NCBI GenBank assembly: GCA_021904315.1
Contig: CM038924.1
Coordinates: forward strand, 18,230,155-18,294,154
DNA: 64,000 nt
Reading direction: 5' to 3'
Origin: Sphagnum magellanicum
Lineage: Eukaryota; Streptophyta; Sphagnopsida; Sphagnales; Sphagnaceae
The translations under genes and the position numbers were made by a program. Below, piece by piece: positions 1-13,000 of the stretch. Within the stretch, counting starts at the first letter, position 1. Every line of letters begins with the position of its first letter. A model generated the notes under the pieces. The model was not told the origin of the DNA. It saw only the letters and a program-made list of their open reading frames with translations, and ran no database searches.

Positions 1-3000
1 AACCAAACTATTAATTTTGAAAAGTTGTGGATGACCATATATTGATGATTATAAGGGCATGGTATCATTAAAAATTTGAATATATGTTTTATTTTAATTA
101 TCCATGATAATCTTTTTTTATTGTTTAAATGTGCTTTTGATCATGAAAACCACATAATTTGAAAAACTTCCTCAAAGAAAAAACGTATATTTTGGTATAA
201 GCAAGGCAAGGTTGCATTTTCATGAATATTGAATGTGTTATATAAAATTACTTGTTTTTTTTGTGAATATGTTTTGTTCCTTTTGGAATGATGTTAAAAA
301 AAAGTATATTTGATAAATTTAATGTATAATGTATCATTGAAGGTTTGAAACACATAATATTTTTAAAATATTGACATGTTAACATGGACATGAAAAAGCA
401 CATGTTATTATTATGTTCATGTGGTTAATTTGAATAATAATTATCTGAATTATGACATTACATATATTTTAAAAATGACCCACTTGAAACCATAAAATCT
501 GGATAAATCTAGAGAATAAGCCATTCCCTGCACTCTAGTCCCCTCAAATATTATGGAAGGCCTGGATTAAGTAGTGGAATACAATTCCACACGTGTGAGG
601 AACCATCAATGCACAAAAAGAAGGTATGTTGCCACCTCCAATTGCTCTTTCTTTGGCCTCTGGGACACCATGCATTATAAATTTCCAAGAGGTAAATGCA
701 CCACAATGTGACAACAAAAGTTTTCCTCCAGTTTTTAGAATGTACCCAATTCAAAAAAAAAAATGTTTATGTAAATTTTTATTGAGCTTGAAATTAAATG
801 TCATAGTACCTTTACCATTCCCACATCTTCTTGCCGATTTTTTTTCAAAATCTCTTCTTTCACTTCGGTGGTAGAAAACAATAAGAATTGACACTTTCAA
901 AGACCTGGCCATGTACAGCTAGAATAACCGAAATGACCACCTCCACTAGGTAGCTACAAAACTTCTAGAACTTCCAGCATTGTGTGCACCTAATTTTGAA
1001 AAAAATCAACATTTACTAAAAATGATTTAATTATTGCTGTAATGGTAAAGGTCCTACGGAACACTATTTTCATGTAAGGATGAGGTGTGCTGCACTAGTT
1101 TATGGAGCGATCTCTTCAGAGAAAAGGAGGTTCTAATCTAATGAAAAGAATTTTATTATCTATCTGTTCATGTTTTTCAATAATGAATTTATTGAAATGT
1201 TGATTTGTGTAGAAGGATCTAACATTTGAAAAAGGCTGAGCAATGGGTGAAAATGGAGCTAGTTAACAATTTTTTGAAAACTTAAATCTCATTTGGGACA
1301 GGAGATCGTAAGAGTCATATGTTCATCAACTTTAGACTTGCATATTACATACATGCATGGGTGCCCGGAGGCATGGTGCCATCCACAGAGGATTATGATG
1401 TTATGAAGACATCCTATGCATGATAATAAGGTAATAAAGCAGGTGAATAATGCCATTATGTTATCATGGCATTAAAACAATGTTCGGCTCAAAACACTAG
1501 AGACTAGAATAGAATTGTTGGTGCACTCTGCAATTGTCACAAAAGATTTCCAGGAGCTCATCTTTGCACACAGAGCAGCCTGCCCTTGGATGAGGCCAGC
1601 AGGTTTTAAAGGCGCATGGCTTAAAGACATGGCAATGGTTTGTTGATCATCCCCCAGGTTCTGTGAGTTTACTACGAGACTTTTGGTTTGGTTACAACTA
1701 GTCTGTTCATAGAAGTACTAGTTTGTTGTAGCCCCGATCACCCGACCTTTTTTGAGAATCTGGTTTATGTGGAAGGTTTGACTTGTGATGTTCACATGGC
1801 TTCCCATACATAAGGTGCATTTTATTTTCTTGAAAGAATGGTCACCATTGTGTTTTGATGCTAAATATCCCCCCACCCACCCAATTGAACACTGTCTGGT
1901 GCCTTTTCTGGGCCTAACAGTGCAACTCTGCAGAGAACCATGTGGTTCTGCCTTAGGGTTTGAGTTTTTTCCATGTTACGTTCCCCGAATGCCCATAATA
2001 TGTCATCCAAAATGTGCATAACATGGACCCAAAACGTGTTTAGGTATCACAAGGTAAAAACAAACAGGGCAAAGGGCAGACTGAGGGAAAAAATCACAGC
2101 AGTACTTTTGTATGCATTTGATTTCTTTGGCTGATTCAAGATTTTCCCATACAAGGCCATAAAGTTCAGCATTTTTAGTCACTTGGGGCAGATTGGAAAT
2201 ATTTTTTCTATTCTTGCCTCGACTCCTAGTGTAAAAACCTTCAGGCTAATTTCAACTTTTGCATCAATAGGAATGCTGCATTTGAGTTGAACATTGGCCT
2301 TGACTCCTAGTGTAAAGTGGGCATTAGACTGGTGAGGGAACTTTCTACTTTGAATGAAATCAAATCCACCCTATGGTGAGGCACTGACCTGCCATGTAAA
2401 CCTCATCATGAGACAAGGACTAAAATTCAAAAGGTATCGGCACAGTGGAGCAGTGCTTTTTTTTAGGAAATTTTGTTTGCAGCCAAAGTGGCTATCATCC
2501 ATTGGAAGGTGTAGAAAAAGTGGCAGTCATCCCTGAGAAGATTTAGCCAAATCTGGCTAGAAAGCAAATATGAAATACAGATCTTTAATCATCCTTCTAT
2601 ATTTTGGCTACACATTGAAAACCAAGTATAGGAATCTGGTGACTTTTACTCCTTTTTTTTATTTATGGTGATTGAAAAATTCCAAAATTAATTTTTAAAA
2701 TTTTGAAAAATTACTAATTAAAAAGGAGCACATATTGTAATATTGAATGAATTTTGAAAAAGAAAATGGGTATACCTTCTTTAACCTAAGTCTGAATCTA
2801 ATTTTCAGTGTAATTTGAATTTTTTATTTTTATTGAATTTACAATGAAAAAAATTACTCAAAATTCAATATCTCTCTCTCCCATCCTAGGTCAAAAAATA
2901 AATAAATTACATAATCACCTCCATATAAAGTAGAGTATGGTATTGACCGGATTCTATCTTATAAGTAAAATTTGTGCTTTTGCAAAACCCACTTCAAAGT

Positions 3001-4912
3001 CTCTGCTAATTTACAGGAAAATTTCCCAAGTGCGTTGAATTTATGATCATGGCAGCCAACTTCAACACTAGGCAGGCACCTTCAACTTCAAGTTTTTGTT
3101 GATTACAAAACCTGTTGGGAAGATTGCTTGTCTATAATAAACAAAACACATGGGAGATGATTCGCTGAAAGACTGGGGGCCAGACCCAAGAATATAAATT
3201 CAGAAAAGATACACACACACACATTTGGGTTACAAGTTTAATGTCTTCCTGACAAGAACAACAGGGAGAAGGCAGCCCACCCCCAAGTGTTCAAAGTGTT
3301 GTTATTAGCATGTGCAAGTACACTCATGTACACTGCATTTTTGCAGTTACCGACTAGCCAAATAATTTATTTTTCTTTACTTTGTCTGTTAAAAGCTTCT
3401 TTTCAAGAATGGCAGTAGTGCTTGTTGTCGCTGACCCGGGCCGTTACTGAAACACATGACCACTGTCAGTTTAGATGGCTGCGAAACAACAATTTTGTTG
3501 CTGATCACTGGAGATGACAAGTTAAGTTAGTGTTTTCTTCTGCTACTTGCTTGCTGGCTGGCTGGCTGGCTGGTTGCCCTTGTTTCTTGCTTGAGCATTG
3601 CTGTTGTAGCCAGTGTTATGATCATGGATATTGCGTACCATTTACAACTATGAAGTTCTGAAGAAACTTATTACTTTCAGATTGCAGCCGCACCTGAGCC
3701 TGAGCTTGCTGCTGTGAACCATCAGTTAATCATGTCAACCTTCCACCCCCATTACGAAAGTCATGTAATCAAGTGGTCAAAGCTCTCTGGCTATGACAAT
3801 CAGCAACATGGGCTGAAGACATGTATATATATATATACCTATATGTTTTTGAGAGAGGGGCAGGTGCGCTGGGGGGGAGTGCACCTGCACTACCTCCTAC
3901 AACTACTACTGGTGGTGCGATCAGCTGGTGAGAACACCATAGTGATCATGTGAAGTCGGGCAGAAAATGAATGTGTAATAAGCAAAAGTGTAAGAGATCT
4001 GACATCAATTACACCAGCTTGAACACACCCTGAACCCTATTATTACTGCCCAACTTATAACACACAACACCACAGAGCACAAAGTACAGACTAATATATA
4101 TATATATATATATATATTGTACTAACCCCTCAACTGAGTTAATATCTGGTTTCACCTTGGTCACTTATTGTGTAAAAAATAGGTCCTACATATAGGTAGA
4201 TACGTAGGAAAATAGGTGCCAACTAAGTGAGCTGGTTGTTTATGCCAATGTTGTGAGGGTATCTGATTTGTAAGGTTAAAATCTGGGGTTCAAGTTCAAG
4301 TGCCTTGTGCCTTGAAACCAAGTTGACACTCTTTTGTTGAAACCAATGCAAGAACCAAACTGTGGAATTAGTCTTTTGCTAGATATGAAATTGAAATTGG
4401 ACTCATGAAAAAACATTCTTGAATACAAAGTCAAAAATTTTGAGGTAAGAAAGTTGTTTTTCTTTATAAAAAAGTTGATAAGTAGGCTCAAACTTATTAT
4501 TAAATATTAATTTTTAATTAGTTATTGAACTTGGTACCTATATAGACCCATGTTTTAATTTGTTGTAAAACTTTGTAACCATACAATTTTTAGAATTGGG
4601 CAGTGTGTAGTGGGTACATGGAATCGAACTAGATTTTCCAATGAGGTGCGTAGGTTCTTCAATTTGAATTTTTTTTTGCTAGAACTAAAATCAAAGGGTT
4701 TTGAAATTGAAAAAACCGAGCTCAAAACCCCAACCCACAACAAAACCTTCAAATAAATTTTACAATGTCAAAACAGAGAGCAACAACTCCCTTAAAAAGG
4801 GGGAAAAAACTGCCCAACAATGGTTTATACATCGGCAACAGCTGCTTTTACTATCTACCTACTAATAACAACCTACTACCAGGTTAGGTAACTTAGAGAA
4901 AAAAAGAAGCAA
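1..4912. other. Gene-free part of unit A1
   Basis: AT-rich sequence with only short uninformative open frames. Simple repeats seen are a (CA)n run at 3210-3223, a GCTG run at 3553-3573 and an (AT)n run at 4093-4118. A short open stretch after a good splice-acceptor-like ttactttcag at ~3680 could be a decayed exon, but the frame is interrupted in the A2 copy and nothing is recognisable. Confidence 0.5.
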
Positions 4913-5101
4913 CTAAGCTATCCACCATGGTTTAGCTAGGGAATTGGAACCCAACAGAAAATTGTGTTTCCTAACCACTTGCCATCCATCCTTGGTTTTG
5001 CTAGGTCGGTTAACACACACATTCCAAAATCTTTTGTTTACATCACAAACTATTTGCATTACAATGTTATGAAACCTTTTTTTGTTAAAATAATCATTCA
5101 T
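4913..5101 (-). mobile_element. PIF/Harbinger-like transposase fragment (A1)
   Basis: The 62-codon open frame begins MNDYFNKKRFHNIVMQIVCD and continues KRFWNVCVNRP with a later KDGWQV. This resembles the core of PIF/Harbinger DDE transposases, where YFNRKxxHSIxxQxVCD is followed by xxFxxVxxxxPGxxxDxxxxxxS. Only this ~60-residue block is recognisable; flanking sequence in all frames has stops and no further transposase motifs, and I see no terminal inverted repeats. It is a fragment of a plain DNA transposon, not a functional gene. The assignment rests on motif memory, not on a search. Confidence 0.6.
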
Positions 5102-5849
5102 TAAAACCTTAAAAACTCCAAAAACCTCACATTAGAAAGTGAAAAACAACTTGAAAATGATGCGTTACAAATTAGCTTAAGAACAAACGGAAATCAACTT
5201 TGAAGGTTGAAAACAATCTAGTTAAAATCAAGAGATTGGGTGGAATTTTTTTTTAAATGCTTCATTGGAAACTCAAAAAAATAACTCACACACCCACCGC
5301 ACACTTGTGCATTGGAAACTAGTATAGAATTGGGGATATATGTTTTCAATGGGGTCAAAACTAATAACCTAATTATTACTTTGCATTAGCAAGTAAATTG
5401 TTTGTTATTCCATGTGCCCATTCGGTGGCTAATGGTTTACATAATAGGTGGGGACTTATCATCAAATTTTAACCAACAAATGGTTGGTTGTTTGCTATTT
5501 GTTTTTTATCATGCATCATAGCTTCTAGATTATATGTTTGTTCTCTTAGTCAAACACTTTGTGAATAGGAATCTACATGGTATTAGAAATTGATTTCATT
5601 TAAATTTCAATTTCTTTTACACGTGTTTGTTGATATATTAATGGAATTGAACAAGCTAAACAAAATATTCCAATTTGTCCATGTTGGTATTGAATAGATA
5701 GGAGGAAACCTAAACCTTTGCATCACAATTTTGACACATTAATTTTTATTTCAAAGAAGTGAAGCATTTCAAAGAAGCTCCATGTTTCTTGAACTTTTTT
5801 TGGAAATGTTTGGTCTTTTTTGGTACATGGTGTATCCTCTTGTAGATGG

Positions 5850-6460
5850 GACATAAAAAGTTTATCTTCTTCATGATGGGTGCATTTGTGATCAATCTAA
5901 TAATATTGAAAAATGTAAAGCAATTGGAATGAAATATGTTCAAAGAGTGATCAATTATTTGAATGAAAGGTTATTTAACCCTTTTATGTTCAATGCTTGT
6001 AAATTGTTCATCCCTCTCTTATATCCTACATATCCTAATGATAAGACTTGTTCAATTGAACAATGGTTAAATAGATTATGTGGCAAGTTTCAAGTCCCCA
6101 ATGATGAATGTGACAAATGTCAAATGAATGTTTTGAAATGGTTGAAACCACGTGGAAGACAATACCCAAGAAGTTTTTATGGGTGGCAAGGGACTATGGA
6201 AACACTACTCTTGAGTGGTCAACAAATGAGCTTAGATTGCATGGGTTATGATAAAAAAATACGTATAATTCCTTCTAGCATCGTAATCTATGAGAGGAGT
6301 AGTTTTTCAAAACAAAACCTTATCAAAAAGTCATTTGCATAATAAACTAAAGTTGGAGACTCTTAATGCATTGATGTGGATTTTAGTGGCAAATATTTTC
6401 ATAGATGGTTTGATTGGGATGATGTCATGTTGGGATCTCCACATAAACATATGTAATAAA
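5850..6460 (+). mobile_element. hAT transposase C-terminal fragment (A1)
   Basis: The frame from about 5875 reads through MKYVQRVINYLNERLFNPFM, then NACKLFIPLLYPTYP, a CSIEQWLNRLCGKF block, and ends IIPSSIVIYERSSFSKQNLI near 6330. The continuation KSHLHNKLKLETLNALM is in another frame (6340-6390). The ERxFSKQNLIK...RNRLxxETLxALM pattern is the signature of the hAT C-terminal dimerisation domain (Dimer_Tnp_hAT type). The N-terminal BED finger and most of the DDE core are not recognisable upstream, so this is a 5'-truncated, frame-broken fossil of a plain DNA transposon. Confidence 0.65.
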
Positions 6461-6469
6461 GTTTGTAAT

Positions 6470-7560
6470 TTTGACGATCGCTTAATATGGCTTTTCATTT
6501 GTTTGATTGTGATTGCACTCCTCGATGGTAATAAAGTTGGTTGTCTTTGTTGGAGCTTTAATGCATTTTTGAATATTGATCATTTTTTTATTAGAAATTC
6601 ATTTAAATAAAAACTAACTATTACATAAACATTTGAGCATATTTTTAATATTATCGGAAAGCCCTTTGTGAGTAGGATTTAATGAAAATAATTTTCATTT
6701 TTTTAGACCTAAGGAAGAAGAGATATTGAATTTTGAATAGTTTTTGTCATTGGGTATGTAGGTAAATTATAAAATGGTTTTGAAAATTAGAATTTGTTGC
6801 ATAACTAGTTCATACTTGGGTCAATGGCATAGGCTCCCATGGGACACTAAATGTTGAAATTTAAAACCATGTGCGTCAAACAAGGTATTGTTTGGGGTGT
6901 ATTAGGTAATTTTTCACCTTATTTTTTTTCACCCTATTATTACCTAATTTTTCAATATGCACATATTTAAACCACCTATATTAATTATATATCAATTTTC
7001 TAAATATACATACCCACATTTTAAAACTAATTAAATTATATTTTTACTGAGCAACCAATATATGGCACCCTATATTTTACTCGTGTATTTTGTAAATTTT
7101 ATAATGAATGTCCCCTAGGCATGGGCTAAAGTAATTTGAATTAAATTAAATTAAATTAAATTAAATTAGAATTGAAGTGAATCAAATTACATGTAATATC
7201 ATTCCATATTTCCATTCAAATGGAACGTAATTTCCAAAAAATATTTTTCCATTAGTTGATCAGTATAAGTATTGCATAACAATGCAAAACCCATGTCTAA
7301 TAATTTCAAAAGAAGGTATTAAACATACCTACCTACCTTACATATAGCTTACTTACCTTACCAACCCACCACTTGCCTACCTACTTGGAAACACACATCA
7401 ATTTTGTGTTTCAAACATTATAACATTATTATGTAATTATGTAGTCTCATAATATAAAAATTTACATGTCTTCAACAAGTAAATACTTAGTTTTTAAAAA
7501 AAAATCATAATTACACTGAAACTTGTAATGTCTTTTAATTCCAATGAAACTTGTAAGTAG
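6470..7560. other. Gene-free AT-rich stretch with pentanucleotide repeat
   Basis: No gene seen. Contains an AATTA-type pentanucleotide microsatellite at about 7137-7168, which differs in composition in A2 (32401-32440, GAATT units mixed with AAATT units), and a CCTA-rich stretch at 7325-7385. Confidence 0.6.
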
Positions 7561-7745
7561 ATTATGTGATGAGAGATGTAACACCATTGCTCAATCTTGG
7601 CTTAGGTGTTTGTGATAAATTTTTACCCCACTTTATTGAAATGAAATGTAGCATGACCTTGGAAGAAGTGATTCCATAAGACAAGGGGATTAGAGTCTGG
7701 ACAAAGGATGGGAAGCAGGGATCTAACTAAGTCTTAATGTCTTAG
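7561..7745 (+). repeat. Dispersed repeat R, copy 1
   Basis: Begins attatgtgatgagagatg and ends in ggatctaactaagtctta. The same ~185 bp module recurs six more times in the window with roughly 80-95% similarity by eye. Conserved internal blocks include tttattgaaatgaaa, gtgattccataagacaagg and gagtctggacaaag. No coding potential or terminal inverted repeat is evident. It could be a short non-autonomous element or a fragment of a larger one. In unit A only this core is present. Confidence 0.75.
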
Positions 7746-7749
7746 TACA

Positions 7750-9505
7750 AGGAGGTTGTGAATTGTATACATAAAAATCTCATAGTTGTTCACCTATGGG
7801 AGAAAGAGAAAAAGAGCGGTTTAGTGCTGCCAATGGAGTGGAATTAATTTAACATTGTTCCAATTGTTATATTTAACATTCTACATATTATATAGTTGGA
7901 GGGATTTAATTGACGACTCTATAGGACATAGAGTTGTCAGTGTGAGGCAAGATTCTATAGCAATAGCAGTCGTCACCATCACACCAATGGCTTGTTCAAG
8001 GGATTGTGGAAGCAAATTGCACACATTTGAACGTTGTAGAATTTTAGTGGGTACGGTGGCGGCAACGATGGGGAAGTGGTAAGAATAGTAACGCAGTAAC
8101 CAACAACAACAACAACATCGATACATAATGGAAAAGAAAATCGGGGCAGTGTTGTCTGCATGGTTAATGATGACTATGCACATTATGCGATTTTGAAGCT
8201 AGAACAAATGGCATACTTCTAGATTTCACTACGATTTGATTAATCTCATTGGAGTTGAGATGTGATTGCTAGTGTTAATTCCAACTCGGAACCAATGGCA
8301 GTAGAGGAAATGTGGTGTTCAAGCTTTCTAACTAAAACAAAGCTTGTTAAAGGAAGTAACTTGCTCCAAATTACACATGAACTACTAAGTAGCAAAAATA
8401 GATAGGCTTTTGGGATACAATTTGAGAGAGGAGGTGTAATTGGGAACTTAATAGGCAATGATCAAAATGCTTAATATTTTTGCATGAAAAGATTATTTCT
8501 AATTTGTTGGATCTTGTGCATGCTTGGGAAGAATTTGAAAGCAGACGTTTGAAAGCATGTCGCATATGACACTATGTATGCAACATGTATATACGATGTT
8601 AATATACATGTTCATACATACATACCAATCCAATGTAATTGCACCTTATGTGCAATTTTCCTTGCAACTACAGGCAAGTAATCAAAATATGACACATGTT
8701 TAAAAATTAGACAACTAGCTTGTGGACACGTGTCATTGTTTAACTTTTTTTTGTTTTCAAAATTAAAAATTCATTCGATTAATTTCAATCATTAGAGTTT
8801 TTGCCACTAGGATGATGACATGTGGCACATCATGGAACGTTCATTGACCATTTGACATGTGTTCAATATTTTAATACCAATTATATGGTGACACATGGCA
8901 ATCAAGGCCCAGCTATTTTTAAACTTTTAAATATTAATTAATGAAATCTAAGTCATCCAATTTATGGCTAATAAGATGTTGACACATGGTGCCTAGGTAA
9001 GTAGATAATAATTAAACCCTATTAAGTAAGTAGGTTTATTTAGGTATGTAAGTAGGTTGAAAAATAGCTAGGCTTAGGTTATATAAGTAGGTTTAGAATA
9101 ATCCAATTTTATTTTTAGGTTTGACCATTTCATAAAGGTCAAGTTTTTTTCATTCATTCATCCCCAATGGCACTTGGTATTTGGTTTCAACATAACTATT
9201 GCTCCTGCTTACATATTGAGCCAAATAGAATTGGAAGCCAAAGGATATGGGTTAAAACATTCCATTGCAAACCTCATGAACCAACCTAGTTGCGCATTAG
9301 ATGCAATTACTGCAATAAAGTATAACAACCAAGGGAGGGCTTTGTTGCTTTTGGTGTCCAAACAAAACTTGAAGCCCTCCTCTTGGCACATCTAACGCAT
9401 TAAGAATCGTTGAAAACAAATTAGAAAAATGAGAAAGTTATGGCCCCCCAAAGTAAAGGGGGTCAAAAAACTTTAAAAAGAAACTATTGAGGCCGGTTCC
9501 TAAAC
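7750..9505. other. Gene-free end of unit A1 with repeated TGACACATGG motif
   Basis: Overlapping open frames on both strands at 7855-8565 are short and unrecognised. Between 8725 and 8990 a gacacgtg/gacatgtg/gacacatgg motif recurs five times (about 8725, 8817, 8854, 8890, 8981), the first with a full CACGTG G-box core. At 9000-9110 a degenerate agtaggttt repeat follows. No gene supported. Confidence 0.5.
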
Positions 9506-12500
9506 ATATATGCAAGACCTTTAATTGCATCCATCACAAATGAAGTTTCTTTCCTCCCTAAGTTTTTATAATAATGACCTTCCACTACTTCATCTCCTTT
9601 CTCAAGTGAAGTTATAATCATTTGCCAATGGTTGGTCCCCTTTGTACATAAACAAACGTCTAACACACGTGAGAACCCAAAACAATGAATTTTCTTCATT
9701 CCCAACCTCTACACAAACAACAAAGTTACCCCCAACTTGTAATTCAAATGCAAGTTGGTTGTTGTTTGGACCTACCTCCCAATTTGTGTTATCATCATTA
9801 ACTTCCACCAACATATCAATACTGGAACATGGTTCCAGTGTTATTAATTGCCAAGACTTTACATGAGCTTGATTAGGACATACTCCAACCACATCATCGA
9901 CACAATGGCTGCATGAATAGTTGTAGTTTCAAACTTGGAGTAGGACATTCTTAGAATGGTTCACAAAACGAACAAAATGCATGCTACATGATCCAGAAAC
10001 TATTTTGCAACTATATTAGCATTGCCTATCCACTTCACCCACTTGGATCTCAATAAAGTTTCTAGCAACTTCTAGCCTTGCCCTCGGATATGTAGCATGG
10101 GCAATGTTCATGGCGATCTACAAAAGCTTGGTAACATTAGAAACATTGTGCATCTTTACACCGTTGGATCGCAATTGCTCAGTCCTGATGCATTGCTTGA
10201 AGCAAGCCTCGACACCATCATGGGGTCCCTTCCCATGACAAATGCCCCAATAGTGCCAATCAAGCATGCACTCACGTGGAAGTTCAGGGCAAGCTGTAAA
10301 AGAAAGGTATTTTACAATATAAATCCATGAGCGAAATCCCTTAAATTGGGCAGCACATCCATCATTCCAGATAATGTGGCACTTGGGATATATCTTTTGT
10401 CCACAAAGATGGGCCCAATGGAGGTTCAAGCTTTTCTGTACAAACAAATTATCATGTTTATGATCATCATTAATATAGTAAAAATACTAAGTTTGCAAGC
10501 ATTGGCTATGTTCATCTTTAAGGTCATAATTAGGGTTCACAATATACATAATATGGACTAGGATTGTGAGTTGAAAGTTAAACCAATGTTTTTCCTGCAC
10601 TTCATTTTGGCCTTTGAATGAATAGTTTTTGCAAAGTCAATCAATGACATAACCTCACCATCTCTCAACTATGTTAGACATAACTTGTATTAACTATCTT
10701 GCCATTGAGCAACATGATTGTGAAGGACAAATTCACATATCTTGGGTGTAGCATATGCTAAAAACATCCTAGGGTTAGCCCTTTTGTGCTCCAAATGAGT
10801 GACTTCTTTCAATTCACTATCTCTAGTTTTTTTAACAAATACTTTTTCAAACCTTCACCAATACACCAACCTGATGTTTGTGGGGTCTAACTCTCTGTCA
10901 CATAGTAGAATATTATGGAAGCCACAAAACGTGCATTCACCTTTCGCACAATTGAGTTTAAACCAAGGACTGCCTAGGGGCTTTGGACAAAGATACAATG
11001 ACCATAGGTCCATGTTCCTCTTGAATACATGGTTGATGCTTTAACAAGCAACAATACCTTGTACAACTTGGGAATTGCTAGTTGGTCTTATGCAAATTGA
11101 ATCACATAAGCAATTGCATGAAGGGTGGTCTTCACCATGGTGTACATTAATCGATCTCATGTTGTTGAAATCGTCCTTAATCTCAACCATCTCTTAGTGA
11201 TACTTGCAACAAGTGTTGAAGTCCTTCAACTTTTTCACAAAATAAAGCTTCAATTTGACAAATGATGCAAGCCCTATTTGCACATCTTCATGAACTGCCT
11301 TGAATCGAATGAAAAAATCAACTTGCATGAAACAATTCAATGGTGCAAGGAGTTGTTAGATACCTCAAACATGTAGTACAATGCAACATGGTTATAGAGA
11401 ATAAGTAGATTCATATTAAAATAGGCTTCTCAAAAGTCATTTTATTTCAGGATAGAAAAACTTTTAGGACTTGATCACCAAGGAACCTCTAGGAATTTAA
11501 ATTCCCAATGCATCTAAGAATCAACACATGCAAGAATTGACTACCTAGGACTAATAACCTATATTACAGTTTAGGAATTAAGCCATGTAGGATTAGACTA
11601 CCCAACATTTTAATAACCTATATTATACTCCAAGAATCAAGTTGTGCAGGACTAGCTACCTAGGACTTTTAATAACCTACATTATAATCTAGGAATCAAC
11701 CTAGATGCAGGACTATGTTACCAGGATTTCTAATAACTTACATTACAATCTACAAATCAATTTATATGTAGGATTATGCTACCCATGAGTTTTAATAACC
11801 TACATTATAGTCCATGAATCAACCTATATGCAAGACTATGCTACCTAGGACTTATAATAACTTATAATATAATCTAGGAATCAACCTAGATGCAGGACTA
11901 TGGTACCCAAGATTCTTAATAACCTACATTATAGTCTAGGAATCAACCTAGATGCAAGACTATGGTACCCAAGATTCTTAATAACCTACATTATAGTCTA
12001 GGAATCAACCCAATTATGCAAGATTAAGTCACCATGAAGGACTAACCAATGTAAGACATCTATTTACCTAGGACTATTGAAATAATCTAGGATTAAACCC
12101 AATGCAAAATTGCATTTGCCATCATCATATGCAAGACACTAAAAGAAAATACATGATTTATCATACTTGCACACTTATACATTTATAGTGCATGATTAAA
12201 TTCACATGGTCTTGATGTTTTCCACAATGCATTTGATAAGACCTTTAAGGACAGAAGCTAAGGAATTGACAAGATGAACATTCACACATCACACCAATGC
12301 TTCAATTCTAAACTACAACTTGTCACATGAACATAGATCAACTTAATGAATAGGAATGATTCAAATGATTTACCTCGTTCTCTTGTAGATAATGTTTTGC
12401 ATGCATCTCCTTCACATTTCTTACAATGAGGTTTGTAATAACCTTTTTATTGTTGGGTGACACCCTTTTATCATCTGTCCACCATTCTAAAACAACAATA

Positions 12501-13000
12501 ATAATTCTCTCTGGGAAAACATATTTCTAGCTACTTTGATTTCTAAAAGTTTCTTGTGTTGCATTATCTCCTAAAAGATCTTTTATTGAGACCCACACGT
12601 CTTCCAGCTATTCTTACACTCTTATTATCACATGCTGATACCACTGTAGTTTCTACAACATTTCGGGTTAAGTATTGGTCTTTCCCATTGCCATCCTTTA
12701 AATCATTCCAAACAAAAGCTAAACTATTACAAATTATAGCACATTCTTGCAATGTTTTGCGATTAATAACAAAATTTGGCATCACACCATTTAAGAATGG
12801 TTCACATACCAATTTTTCAAACACCTTCTTTTGGAATCTTTCACCCCTATAACTTATAGATGCATGTAACATGTGGTTCATCTTCTTTGCATATATTGTA
12901 ATAGCTCGATCAATGCTGGGATCATCTTCATGATCATCTTGCTCAGGCGCCTCTCGTACTTGTTTTTGTAATGTTTCTTCTCTCTCCTTTAACCTCAATT
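9484..13000 (-). pseudogene. HGKG-family transposase-like gene, broken (block B)
   Basis: On the minus strand, recognisable blocks lie in order. They are an N-terminal block around 12998-12564 (with FVWNDLKDGNGK and VRIAGRRVGLNKRSF), KEMHAKHYLQE near 12400, and FVKKLKDFNTCC near 11200. Further on come FVLHNHVAQWQD near 10720, HIIWNDGCAAQFKGFRSW and CHGKGPHDGVEACFKQ at 10447-10118, and a C-terminal part (NSLFWVLTCVRRLF, KGDEVVEGHYY) at 9892-9484. I recognise this as an uncharacterised multi-domain family in plants and animals with a WxDGCxxQFK and HGKGxxDG signature. The conserved Asp/His pattern suggests a transposase or RNase H-like fold, but that is inference. The frame is broken many times, and a tandem-repeat block (11540-12060) lies in the middle. 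It starts immediately after unit A1; the last codons overlap the A boundary. Confidence 0.65.
11540..12060. repeat. ~60 bp tandem repeat inside HGKG pseudogene
   Basis: About eight to nine degenerate units, each of the type taataacctacattatagtc followed by taggaatcaacctagatgca and ggactatgctacc. The best-preserved adjacent units are at 11880-12005. It lies between the N-terminal and central blocks of the pseudogene, so it is either an intron-borne array or an insertion. Confidence 0.8.

Larger units (their letters stand above)
1..9505 (+). repeat. Unit A, first copy (direct repeat)
   Basis: From base 1 this copy matches 24392 onward, and the match ends near the sequence ggccggttcctaaaca at 9490-9505. 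The repeat may extend upstream of the window. The two copies differ by scattered substitutions and small indels (a few per cent by eye), far more than the two palindrome arms differ, so the A1/A2 duplication looks older. A1 lacks the ~0.9 kb insertion found in A2. It holds one PIF/Harbinger fragment, one hAT fragment, one R repeat and simple repeats, and no recognisable host gene. Confidence 0.92.

Noticed and set aside
3681-3835. Possible exon after a ttactttcag acceptor (IAAAPEPELAAVNHQ)
   Set aside because: The A2 and right-arm copies are interrupted shortly afterwards and no partner exon is seen.
7855-8183. Opposite-strand overlapping frames of 75 and 100 codons, with a Cys/Val run from a CAA repeat
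   Set aside because: Low-complexity, overlapping on both strands, and no recognisable domain.
9174-9395. 73-codon frame near the end of unit A
   Set aside because: Overlaps an equally open frame on the other strand, has no domain, and continues into non-coding repeat-like sequence.
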